Shown here: positions 1 to 7,405 of the stretch, one piece after another | How positions within the stretch are numbered: position 1 is the first letter of the stretch | Layout of the letters: each line of letters begins with the position of its first letter | DNA from: an uncultured Mycoplasma sp. | GTDB taxonomy: Bacteria > Bacillota_I > Bacilli_A > Mycoplasmatales > Metamycoplasmataceae | Direction of reading: 5' to 3' | DNA length: 7,447 nt | Assembly: GCA_947041065.1 (NCBI GenBank) | Contig: CAMRCV010000020.1 | Coordinates: 1-7,447 of the forward strand | Program-made: the position numbers and the translations under genes | The notes under the pieces: model-generated | Database searches by the model: none | Seen by the model: the letters and a program-made list of their open reading frames with translations, nothing else | Told to the model about the DNA's origin: nothing

Positions 1-686
1 TTAAATTACTTTGTGGGAAAAATACAGTATTAGATGCAATTCAAAATAAAATGGACATTAAAATTGTTTATTTATTGCAAGAACAAGAAAACATTTATCC
101 CAATATAAAAATAAAAATAATTTCAAAAGAAGAAATGAATAAAATGACACCCTTAAACCACCAAGGGTTTGTTGCCATTTTGCATGAATTTAAATATTAT
201 GATATTGACTCAATTTTTCAAGATAGACCAGAAATGGTTTTGATATTAGATCACTTAGAAGACCCACAAAATTTTGGTTCTATTTTAAGAACGGCTAATG
301 CCTCTGGAATAAAACATATCATTATTCCTAACGTTAGGTCTGTAGACGTCAATGAAACGGTTTCTAAGGTCTCATCTGGTGGGATTGTTGGTTTGAAAAT
401 CATTAAGGTTAATTCTCTTCAAGCTACAATTACCAAACTAAAAAAAGAAAAATTTTGAATATACGCAACATCCTTAGAAAACGGAGCCGCTGAATATAAT
501 CAAGAAAACTACAACTTCCCTCTTGCCATTATAGTTGGCAATGAAGGTAAAGGTATTTCAAGATCGCTATTAAAAGAAGCTGATCAAAATATTTTTATTC
601 CAATGGAAGGAACGGTACAATCCTTAAATGTTTCAGTAGCAACTGGCATCATTTTATTTTATTTGAAAACACAAAAGGAAAAATAG
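1..686 (+). CDS. rlmB: RlmB/TrmH-family 23S rRNA (guanosine-2'-O-)-methyltransferase, 5' end cut by window edge
   Basis: SPOUT-class methyltransferase expected to methylate a ribose 2'-O of a 23S rRNA guanosine using S-adenosylmethionine. The frame is open from base 3 to TAG at 684-686 (227 visible codons). The first visible residues, KLLCGKNTVLDAI, match the start of the L30e-like substrate-binding domain (usually YGxNxVxEAI), so only a few residues are missing. All three SpoU motifs are present: LDHLEDPQNFGSILRTANA around 246-302, IVGNEGKG at 534-554, and PMEGTVQSLNVSVATGI around 600-650, forming the knotted SAM-binding site. TGA at 456-458 encodes Trp; under the standard code the gene would look split there. 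The stop overlaps the next gene's GTG by one base, so the two are probably cotranscribed and translationally coupled. TrmH-type tRNA methylation is the alternative, but the N-terminal domain and the gene context favour RlmB. Confidence 0.93.
675..679 (+). promoter_or_regulatory. Ribosome binding site for the sigma-like gene
   Basis: AAGGA lies six bases before the GTG at 686, inside the last codons of rlmB. It supports the GTG as the true start over the in-frame ATG at residue 11 of the same frame. Confidence 0.6.
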
Positions 687-1189
687 TGGATCCTATCACA
701 AAAATCGTTACAACTATGTATCGTACAAATAAACAAGTCTTTAGAAATAATGCTCATTTTGTTTTACAAAAATTCTATTCTATCCCTATAGATGAAGATG
801 ATTTAATTTTAGGTTGTTTACAAGAACTAATTGTTAAAGGAAACAATTTTAAATCAACGCCAGAATATCCCTTAGAAAAATATTTATATTCAAATATTAA
901 ATACACAATGTTTTCATATTGTCGTTCTTTTACTAGAAAAAATAATGCAATTTTAAATAATTATATTGATTTTGAATTAATGGAGAATTTCAAAAGTCAA
1001 ACATACCATTATAAAGAGTTAAATTTAGAATCTTTTACTGAAATACAAAAAGCAATCTCGGAAGATTTATATCAAGGGAAACTCAGTATTAAAGATATAG
1101 CAATTAAACATACCACCACATCTAATTTTGTTAAAAAACAAATCAAAGAGATTAGAAAAAATATTATAAAACAAAAGGATAATTGATAG
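686..1189 (+). CDS. Divergent sigma-70-family (SigH-like) RNA polymerase sigma factor
   Basis: Predicted 167-residue protein, GTG start; the frame passes TGA (Trp, 1184-1186) and stops at TAG 1187-1189. Residues about 35-95 resemble sigma region 2: an acidic DEDDLILGCLQEL helix, then YLYSNIKYTMFSYCRSFTRK and ILNNY, which line up by eye with SigH (DIVQEG..., ...RQIITAIKTATRQKH, PLNSY). Residues about 130-163 (GKLSIKDIAIKH ... VKKQIKEIRKNIIK) look like the region 4 helix-turn-helix that reads the -35 element. It is shorter than SigH (about 218 residues), mainly in the linker. Position supports the call: in Bacillus sigH lies downstream of rlmB (with yacP between) and upstream of rpmG-secE-nusG, as here apart from the inserted helicase. 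Mycoplasma genitalium MG428, a sigma-like regulator of recombination genes, is a possible functional parallel; that link is inference. An alternative sigma factor is likely, its regulon unknown. Confidence 0.72.
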
Positions 1190-1200
1190 ATTTATCAATT
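1181..1200. terminator. Possible bidirectional terminator hairpin between convergent genes
   Basis: Perfect 8-bp inverted repeat, AATTGATA (1181-1188) and TATCAATT (1193-1200), with a 4-base loop. It sits between two genes that end 15 bases apart on opposite strands and includes the sigma-like gene's final TGA and most of its TAG. The stem is AT-rich and neither strand carries a long T run (minus strand continues ATCCTTTTGTTTT; plus strand AATTTTAAAT), so termination strength is doubtful. Confidence 0.45.
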
Positions 1201-1204
1201 AATT

Positions 1205-4200
1205 TTAAATAGCAATTTCTTGTTTGATCATTTCAAGTACTTTGTTTTTGTCTGTTTTTCATAGAATTTCTGAAATTCTAATTAGTTTATAACCTTTAGC
1301 TTCAATAAAATCTTGTCTTACTATATCGTTATATTTTTGCAATGCTGCAGAGTGATGTTTTAGTCCATCAACTTCAATTCCTAACAAGAATTTTCCGGTC
1401 TTTTTATCCATAATTGCAAGATTGATTCTATATGAACCAATTGGATATTGGATAGTTAATTCTAACTCTGTATTAAAGGTTTGATTCATCAATCATTGAT
1501 GAACATCATTTTCAAAATTAGATTCAACTGATTCATTGTTAATCATTTCTTTAATTGAATACTCTTTTTGTTTAGATTCAGATAATTCTAAGAATTTAAT
1601 TCAATTCTTGAAAATAATCAAATCAGCATTATCAGTATTGGTAATTTTTACATCTTTTGATTCAAGAGATTTCAAGATAATGATTTTACTTTTAGCTCTT
1701 GTAATTGCAACATTTAAAGCATTTTTACCACCAGGTCTACCGACATAAGTAGAAGATAAGTGAGAGTCTTTTGTATAACCAATAGACACAATAACTAAGT
1801 CAGCTTCATCCCCTTGAATATTTTCTAAATTTTTTAAGATTATTGAACCTTCAATTATTCGATCATATATTTTTGGTTCAGTAGTGGCAATAATTTCATT
1901 AACTAAATCTAATTGATGTTTATTAAAAGTTAAAAGAATAATCTTTTTATAATTACTAATATTTTTCTTCAATTCTTCAATCATTCTATTAGCTTCTTTT
2001 GAGTTGGTATTTTCAATTCATTCACCCATGACATTAATTACTTCGATTGGATTTGACTTTATATTAATGTTATCAACTGTTTTTAAGTCGCTATTATAAA
2101 ATTGTTTAGCAGAAAAAGTTGTAAGGGCAGCAGATGAAGAACGGTAATTTAATTCTAAGTTATATTTCGGCATTGAATTAGCTATTGCGTATGTTAATAA
2201 TGAATCAATATTTTCTGCATCATCTTCATCTTCGACAGCAGCTCTTTGTGAAAATCAATTAGATGGTTGCATTTGTTGGTCATCCCCTGCAACAATAACT
2301 TTTTTTCCTAAAGCAATAAAAGGTAAAGCTTTTTCTAAAAATATTTGAGATGCTTCATCAAAAATTACATAGTCAAATTTATCTTTTTTGAAATCAATAA
2401 AGCTTGATAAAGAATCAGGAGTTGAAACAACAATGTTAAACATTTGCTTTAATTCTTTTTTGAAAAGAGTGATGAAGTTATTAGGCACAGAGTAACCACG
2501 CTCAATACTTCCTAAAAAATTACTTAATCATTTTTTATCTTCAATTTTTTTGGCACCTTTAATTTTTTCTATTTTTTCTTTGGTAATCATCTTTAAACCA
2601 TTTAAAACCATTTCTTCATTAGATGAAAATTCTAAAGTTGAAGTTAATGGTTTAGCAAATAAAGAATATGTTTTCAAAACCGATTCTAAGTTATTTGTTG
2701 ATGTTACTTGTTTTAAGAATTTAATTATTTCAGCATCTGATTTAATTTCATAAAGAAAATCTAATATATCTAAATTTAATACGTGGAGATGTTTAAATGA
2801 TTTATGATAAACATTAATGAATCCCAAAACTTTTTTAGGTTCTACATTTAATTTAATCGCTAGTTCTTTCATGTCTTTTTCTTGAAAACTAATAATTTTT
2901 TCAATATTATCATATTGATTAATTTGCTTAAATTCAAAGATGCTTTTTAGTGCTTTTTTAACTTTGATAACAATTTTTGCATCATCAATATTTTGAATTC
3001 TTGATTTAATTTCACATATTAAATCAATCTCTTGTTGAGTTAATTCGGCATTAAGGTCTTTTGCTTTTCAGTACTCTTTTGTATTTGAATTTATTAAAGG
3101 CAACAAAGAAGGAGATAAGTAATTATTAGTAGTTTCATCTTTGGCGTAATCAATAAATTTTTGTAATCTTGCATAAAAGTTTGATTTTTCATCTTTACCA
3201 ACTTGCTTTTGATTTTCAATCAATTGCAACATGAAATATTTTAAACCACCCATTCTTTCAATAACTACTTCTAAAGCAACTCTTTTTTGTGAAATAAATA
3301 ATGCTGTTTTATTTTGATGCAAAATGTTAGTTAATAAATTAGCTATTGTTTGTGATTTACCTGTTCCTGGTGGGCCGATAATGATTGCGTGTTCTTGTAA
3401 TGATGCTAAAATAGCTTTTTCTTGAGAAGCATCAGTAGGACAAACCCTAGCAATTAATAGATCGTTGTCTACAAGATTTTCAATTGACTTCTGATTAAAG
3501 TTAGTTAGTTCATTCTCAATATGTAAAAGATTATTAATTTCTCCACTTTGAATTAAATCAACAGTAGCTCTTCTTAAAGAACTACCTGATGGTTGAGCGT
3601 GAACCAAGATCATTCCATCTGTTTTTGTTAATTTTAAGTCTTTAATATTTTGTGTTGATAAATCTTCAAATTTACCTTCAATATTTATTTTATTAATAGT
3701 TAAAATATTTTTGAAAAAATAATCCAATTCTTTTGTTAGTTCTTCAAAACTTATTTTTTCAAGACCTACATCAATCATTGGTGTTTCAATGTTCAAACCT
3801 TGCTCTAAGAAAAAAGCTATTTTTTCATTTAAGATAAGACTTTTGCTTTTGGCAATTAAAAATACTTCATTACCTTCAATACTGATATCAACTTCTTTTA
3901 ATAAAAAAGGCGCATAAATTGGTTTTTCCAATAATTTCCCTTTAATAAAATATGTACCAATAAAAAGCGGTCAAATATTTGTTTGATTAAAAGCATCATT
4001 AATTCCCTTTTTGTATTTTTTTCATTTTGTTAGGAAAATATTATTATCTTCTGAAATTTTATCGATAATTATTTTTTTAGCTTTTTCAAATTCTTTGGAA
4101 ATCTGTTTTAACAAAACTCCTGTAGGTTTATAATCAATGTCTTCCATAGTTTGAATTAATTCATCAGGAGTTGTTGAATTTTGGATTAATTTTTCAACAC

Positions 4201-4453
4201 TAGCCATAGATGTTTTTTTAATCTTAATTTTAAAATCAAATTTTGTATAAATTTTAGTAATGTCTTCAGACTTTAAGATTTTATTTAAATCTTTGTTTAA
4301 AAAATTTAATTTACTAAAAATAGCACTATCTGAAAGAGAATTAATAGACAAAAGGTTATTTAATATTTTTGAATATTTCGGCTCAATATATTTAGATTTT
4401 TTACTGCTCGTTTTAGTGTTATTGTTTACTACTTGTAATATTTTAAAATTCAT
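1205..4453 (-). CDS. Superfamily 1 helicase with DUF4011-like N-terminus and C-terminal Vsr-like nuclease domain (MG140-type)
   Basis: One continuous 1082-residue frame, ATG at 4451-4453 to TAA at 1205-1207, with nine TGA-Trp codons that would chop it under the standard code. Residues 1-150 are Lys/Asn/Ile-rich. From about 155 to 350, WPLFIGTYF and KPIYAPFLLKEVDI resemble the DUF4011 region that precedes this helicase type. Helicase motifs in order: Walker A GPPGTGKS (360-367), then a long, probably coiled-coil insert with few recognisable motifs, Walker B DEAS (699-702), motif III GDDQQMQP (723-730), NYRS (769-772), motif V QGDEAD (880-885), motif VI NVAITRAKS (914-922). Residues about 975-1082 match the Vsr-like/DUF559-like nuclease fold: FENDVHQWL, YRINLAIMD, GIEVDG, RQDFIEAKGYKLIRIS. 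The usual catalytic Asp in 'RIDLA' is Asn here (residue 1011). Known relatives: MG140/MPN153 of mycoplasmas; DUF4011-helicase-Vsr proteins have also been reported as phage-defence genes (from memory). GGAG lies five bases before ATG. Role, repair or defence, is undetermined. Confidence 0.92.
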
Positions 4454-4458
4454 TTTTA

Positions 4459-4462
4459 CTCC
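4459..4462 (-). promoter_or_regulatory. Ribosome binding site of the helicase-nuclease gene
   Basis: GGAG on the minus strand, five bases before the ATG at 4453. It fixes the start of the helicase-nuclease frame. This gene has a normal Shine-Dalgarno, unlike rpmG and proS. Confidence 0.65.
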
Positions 4463-4520
4463 AAAATTCCTTATATATATAATTGTTAAAAGACAACCTA
4501 ATATTTTATAAATTATTATT

Positions 4521-4526
4521 ATTATA
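4521..4526 (-). promoter_or_regulatory. Candidate -10 box for the helicase-nuclease gene
   Basis: TATAAT on the minus strand. A weak TTGCTT at 4547-4542 lies 15 bases upstream as a possible -35. Other TATA-like stretches nearer the gene (4470-4482) compete, so the assignment is tentative. Confidence 0.3.
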
Positions 4527-4757
4527 ATAGATATATAAAAAAAGCAAAATACTTTAGATTAATTTATTGATTCATTCTATCTAAATTATTGTCTTGAATA
4601 ATAAAGGTAATTTAATTAAATCACAAAAGTAATAATCAAACCAACTATTTTTAAATAAATTATAATGTCAATAAACCAATTAGAAATCTAAAATTTAACT
4701 CAAAATTGACCAAGTTTGATAGTTATTCATATTTAAAGATAAATCTTATTATTTATG

Positions 4758-4763
4758 TATAAT
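4758..4763 (+). promoter_or_regulatory. -10 box of rpmG-secE-nusG, probably giving a leaderless mRNA
   Basis: Perfect TATAAT preceded directly by TG, with only nine bases between its end and the rpmG ATG at 4773. A start 6-9 bases downstream of the box falls at or within three bases of the ATG. There is no Shine-Dalgarno before rpmG, which fits leaderless initiation. No clear -35 is seen, as is common in mycoplasmas. Confidence 0.55.
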
Positions 4764-4772
4764 TATGTTTAA

Positions 4773-4913
4773 ATGAAAAAAAAAGTTGCACTAGCATGTC
4801 AAAATTGTAAAATTAAAAATTACTACACTAATAAATCGAACGATGATCGTATAGTGATAAATAAATTTTGCAATAATTGCAGAGCTCATTTTGAACATAA
4901 AGAGGAGAAATAA
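4773..4913 (+). CDS. rpmG: 50S ribosomal protein L33
   Basis: A 46-residue protein of the large ribosomal subunit. Starts MKKKVALACQNC and ends in a basic tail. Two CxxC pairs, C9/C12 and C33/C36, form the zinc-ribbon of the Zn-binding L33 type (as opposed to Cys-free paralogues). The length is close to the usual 49-50 residues. First gene of the operon with secE and nusG, the standard bacterial order; its TAA overlaps the secE ATG by one base (TAATG). It has no Shine-Dalgarno and a -10 box almost touching its start codon. Confidence 0.93.
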   Translation: MKKKVALACQNCKIKNYYTNKSNDDRIVINKFCNNCRAHFEHKEEK

Positions 4914-5152
4914 TGGAAAACAAACCTAATATTGATGAAAATCAAGATACAGTGAATTCTCCAGTACAAATCACCAAACCTTATGTAATGAGAAATTTTA
5001 AAAAAGAACTTAAAAGAGTTAGATGACCAATACAAAAAAAGCATAATAAAAACTTTTTATATATCTTTGTATTTATATTGGTACTAACAGGGTTTTTTGC
5101 CTTAGTATCTTTCGGTGCAACACAATTAATAGAAGTAATGGGAGCTAAATAA
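4913..5152 (+). CDS. secE: Preprotein translocase subunit SecE
   Basis: A 79-residue membrane protein that clamps SecY in the SecYEG export channel. Residues 1-25 are a hydrophilic extension. Residues 29-39 carry the SecE amphipathic-helix signature NFKKELKRVRWP, with the Trp encoded by TGA. A single transmembrane segment follows at about 48-72 (FLYIFVFILVLTGFFALVSF). This is the short, one-span form found in Gram-positive bacteria and Mollicutes. The start codon overlaps the rpmG stop and is preceded by GAGGAG at 4902-4907, five bases away, so translation is probably coupled to rpmG. nusG starts two bases after its stop codon region (TAA at 5150-5152, ATG at 5154). Confidence 0.94.
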
Positions 5153-5153
5153 T

Positions 5154-5747
5154 ATGAACAATAAATTAAAAATGGAATGATATATGGTTTCAACGGTTTC
5201 GAAAAAAGAAGAACACGTAATTGAAAATCTAAAAAACAAAATATCTGCAGAGGGTATGTCTCATTTTTTTGAGGAATTTAAAATATTCCAACAACCAATA
5301 ATTACTAATGCAGAATTATTGAAAAAATCAAAAGGTAAAGATTATAAAATTAAAATGGAAAACATTTATAAAGGATATATCTTTATTAAGACAGTTATGA
5401 CAGATGAAGCATGATTCTTAGTTAGAAATACAGAAAATGTTACAGGATTAGTAGGATCTTCAGGTAAGGGAACAAAACCAACACCAATAAGTGAGAGACA
5501 AATTCAAAAATCAAGAGATATGGAAAAACTAAAGAATGCTGAATTCGAAGATTTAAAATACCAAAATCCTTTTGAAGCAGGAGTTTTAGTTGAAGTTGTT
5601 CAAGGTTCATTTACTGGTGAAAAAGGTAAAGTTATTGAAACAGATATTGAAAATCAATTAGCTATTGTAGAAATTGAATCATTTGGAAGAAAAGTACCAA
5701 CAGAATTTTCTTACAAAGCACTTTCAAGTATTAAAATCAATATTTAA
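5154..5747 (+). CDS. nusG: Transcription termination/antitermination factor NusG
   Basis: A 197-residue elongation factor that binds RNA polymerase and links it to the ribosome. The NGN domain covers about residues 7-115: MEWYMVSTVSKKEEHV, then KGYIFIKTVMTDEAWFLVRN, NVTGLVGSSGKGTKPTPIS, which are hallmark NusG stretches. The C-terminal KOW domain is at about 143-197, with GVLVEVVQGSFTGEKGKV, the polymerase/ribosome-contacting loop. Two Trp codons are TGA (W9 and the one at 5412), so only fragments show under the standard code. The ATG at 5154 has GGAG at 5141-5144 within the secE end; the in-frame ATG at residue 7 is a less likely alternative start. Third gene of rpmG-secE-nusG. The usual downstream genes rplK-rplA are not here; tRNAs follow instead. 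Confidence 0.95.
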
Positions 5748-5764
5748 ATAATTATCTAAATTAA

Positions 5765-5817
5765 TTTACATTTTCCATTATAATATTTAAGCATTTAAAA
5801 TTATAAATAAATGTAAA
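5765..5817. repeat. Inverted repeat upstream of tRNA-Tyr
   Basis: A 9-bp perfect inverted repeat, TTTACATTT (5765-5773) and AAATGTAAA (5809-5817), separated by 35 bases that hold the candidate tRNA -10 boxes. In RNA the stem would sit immediately 5' of tRNA-Tyr, where it might affect processing. No T run follows, so it is not a terminator. May be chance in AT-rich DNA. Confidence 0.3.
5779..5784 (+). promoter_or_regulatory. Candidate -10 box for the tRNA pair
   Basis: TATAAT between nusG and the tRNAs, 37 bases before tRNA-Tyr. A second candidate, TATAAA at 5802-5807, is closer. Neither has a well-spaced -35. Cotranscription with nusG is possible too, because no terminator is visible after nusG. 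Confidence 0.3.
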
Positions 5818-5821
5818 ACTT

Positions 5822-5905
5822 GGAGGAATAGCAAAGCGGCCAAATGCGGGTGGCTGTAACCCATTTTCTTAGGATTCGGGGGTTCGAATCCCTCTTCCTC
5901 CACCA
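5822..5905 (+). tRNA. tRNA-Tyr (anticodon GUA)
   Basis: An 84-base type II tRNA. Acceptor stem GGAGGAA (5822-5828) pairs with TTCCTCC (5895-5901), followed by A and an encoded CCA. Anticodon GTA at 5856-5858, with anticodon stem GGTGG/CCATT closed by two G-U pairs. A long variable arm follows (TTCTTAGGATTC region), as bacterial tRNA-Tyr has, and a T arm with GGTTCGAATCC. It closely resembles Bacillus tRNA-Tyr as I recall it. Four bases before tRNA-Gln, so one transcript is likely. Confidence 0.96.
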
Positions 5906-5909
5906 TTAT

Positions 5910-5984
5910 TGCCCCTTAGCCAAGCGGAAAGGCACTGGCTTTTGGTGCCGGCATGCGTAGGTTCGAATCCTACAGGGGCAGCCA
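5910..5984 (+). tRNA. tRNA-Gln (anticodon UUG)
   Basis: A 75-base tRNA. Acceptor TGCCCCT (5910-5916) pairs with AGGGGCA (5974-5980), discriminator G and encoded CCA at 5982-5984. Anticodon stem CTGGC/GCCGG encloses the loop TTTTGGT, putting anticodon TTG at 5942-5944. The weak first U-A pair and G discriminator are typical bacterial tRNA-Gln identity features. Reads CAA, the dominant Gln codon in this AT-rich genome, and CAG by wobble. Confidence 0.95.
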
Positions 5985-5987
5985 TAT

Positions 5988-6011
5988 CATCCTTTTTGGA
6001 TGTTTTTTTTT
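5988..6011 (+). terminator. Rho-independent terminator after the tRNA pair
   Basis: Stem CATCC (5988-5992) / GGATG (5998-6002) with a TTTTT loop, followed directly by nine T (6003-6011). It begins four bases after the tRNA-Gln CCA, so it ends the tRNA transcript and separates it from proS. The stem is short but the T tract is strong. Confidence 0.75.
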
Positions 6012-6030
6012 ATTCTGTTTTTAAAAACTA

Positions 6031-6036
6031 TATAAT
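6031..6036 (+). promoter_or_regulatory. -10 box of proS, probably giving a leaderless mRNA
   Basis: Perfect TATAAT with only six bases between it and the ATG at 6043, so the expected transcription start is the A of the start codon or within a base or two. No Shine-Dalgarno is present and a terminator lies just upstream, so this box must serve proS. Confidence 0.6.
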
Positions 6037-6042
6037 TAAACA

Positions 6043-7405
6043 ATGAAATCAATTAAACAAATAACCCCAATCGAAGAAAACTTTTCCAAATGATATATTG
6101 ACGTTGTTACTAATGGTAATTTAATTGAATATGGTCCTGTCAAAGGAACCATCATTTTTAAACCTAATTCATATGGTATTTGAGAAAATATTCAAATTCA
6201 TTTTAATAAAATAATAAAAAAACAAGGTGTAAGAAATGTTTATTTGCCAATGTTAATACCTGCTCATTTAATTGCTAAGGAAAAAAATCATGTTAATGGT
6301 TTTGCTCCTGAATTGGCAACGATAACCAAGGTGGGTAATAAAAATTTATCTGAAGAAATTTACATTAGACCTACTTCAGAAGTTTTATTTGCTGAATTTT
6401 TTAAAAGTGAAATTAATTCTTATAATGATTTACCACTGGCATATAATCAGTGAGCAAATGTTTTAAGATGAGAAAAAACCACTAATCCATTTTTAAGAAA
6501 TTCAGAATTCTTATGACAAGAAGGTCATACATGTCATGTGGAAAAACAAGAAGCTGAAGAAATGACCATGAAAATGTTAGAAACTTATAAGGTTTTTTTA
6601 AGAGATTATTTAGCTATCCCTGTAATTACCGGAATAAAAACCGAACTTGAAAAATTTTCAGGAGCAGAATCAACATTTACTATTGAGGCAATGATGAAAG
6701 ATGGAAAAGCCTTACAATCTGGAACAAGTCATTTCTTGGGTAGAAATTTTTCAGAGATTTTTAACATATCTTATAAATCTAAAGAAAACAAACCAGAATT
6801 TGTTTATCAAACATCATGAGGAATTTCTACAAGATTAATCGGTGCCATTATTATGACTCATGGAGATAATAGAGGGATCATTATTCCTCCTAAAATAGCA
6901 CCTATTCAAATTGATATTATTGAAATCATGGCAGATAAAGAAGCACAAGTTGGTATCATTTCTAATAACCTTGCCCAAGAATTAGAAGATTTTTATTCTA
7001 TTAGAATTGATAAATCTAAAAAAAGTGGTGGGTTTAAAGCCTCACAATCTGAAATTGAAGGTGTTCCTGTAAGAATTGAAATCGGTCCTAGAGAAGCGCT
7101 TAATAATGAAGTGATTGTCGTGCGAAGAGATACTTTAGAAAAAACTAATGTTAATATATCTAATATTAAAAAATTTGTTGATGATCTTATGGATTCTATT
7201 CAACAAAATCTTTTGTCAAGTGCAGAAAAAAGATTGAAAGAAAATATCATTATTGTCAAATCATATGAGGAATTAAAGGAATCAATCAAACAAAATAGAT
7301 TCGCTTTAGTGCCTTTAATTGATAAAGATGAGTATGAACTAAGAATTAAAGAGGAAACAACAGCAACAGCGAGGTGTATCCCCTTAGAAATGAAAGTACC
7401 TAGTA
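6043..7405 (+). CDS. proS: Prolyl-tRNA synthetase, archaeal/eukaryotic-type, 3' end missing
   Basis: Class II aminoacyl-tRNA synthetase that charges tRNA-Pro with proline using ATP. 454 genuine codons are visible. The N-terminus (FSKWYIDVV ... [15 protein letters not shown], then GIWENIQ) marks the short archaeal/eukaryotic-type ProRS without the INS editing domain of the long bacterial form. Motif 1 region: [17 protein letters not shown] at 109-113; motif 2 [16 protein letters not shown] at 141-156, then LWQEGHT; motif 3 [19 protein letters not shown] starting at 260. The anticodon-binding domain is about 285-400 ([10 protein letters not shown], then [11 protein letters not shown]), followed by the C-terminal domain, ending at [12 protein letters not shown]. 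Six Trp are TGA. The usual length is about 475-485, so roughly 20-30 residues are missing. Sequence after 7405 is Illumina adapter, not gene. The ATG at 6043 is leaderless by position of the -10 box. Confidence 0.95.

Larger units (their letters stand above)
4454..4772. other. Divergent intergenic region (319 bases), AT-rich, no gene seen
   Basis: Lies between the starts of the minus-strand helicase gene and plus-strand rpmG, so it must hold both promoters. Candidate -10 boxes: minus-strand TATAAT at 4526-4521 (start about 60 bases before the helicase ATG), and plus-strand TATAAT at 4523-4528, 4661-4666 and 4758-4763, the last being best placed for rpmG. No convincing -35 elements accompany them. 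A 7-bp inverted repeat (TTTAGAT 4553-4559, ATCTAAA 4579-4585) and a pair ATCAAAC 4635-4641 / GTTTGAT 4714-4720 exist, but such repeats are expected by chance in sequence this AT-rich. No open frame of useful size, no RNA gene and no transposon end is visible. Confidence 0.6.

Noticed and set aside
1536..1748. Plus-strand open frame of 70 codons inside the helicase gene
   Set aside because: Lies wholly antisense to conserved helicase motifs V and VI and has no ribosome binding site or family resemblance; a shadow frame.
1205..4453. Helicase as a decayed pseudogene with many internal stops
   Set aside because: Every internal stop is TGA, in one frame, and joining them restores all helicase motifs in order; it is intact under code 4.
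4260..4511. Plus-strand hydrophobic 83-codon frame opposite the helicase N-terminus
   Set aside because: The hydrophobic look comes from reading Lys/Asn-rich codons backwards; no Shine-Dalgarno and it overlaps the helicase start.
4635..4724. Possible riboswitch or attenuator leader before rpmG (ATCAAAC/GTTTGAT and AACTAT/ATAGTT pairs)
   Set aside because: The pairs are short, mutually exclusive and AT-rich, there is no T-tract terminator, and the best promoter lies downstream of them, so they would not be in the transcript.
4454..4772. Insertion sequence or phage remnants flanking the helicase
   Set aside because: No terminal inverted repeats, target-site duplications or transposase fragments could be found at either side of the helicase gene.
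4981..5193. Minus-strand 70-codon frame over secE
   Set aside because: Antisense to a well-supported secE gene; no independent coding evidence.
1..7405. CRISPR array or tandem repeats
   Set aside because: No regularly spaced direct repeats longer than a few bases were seen.
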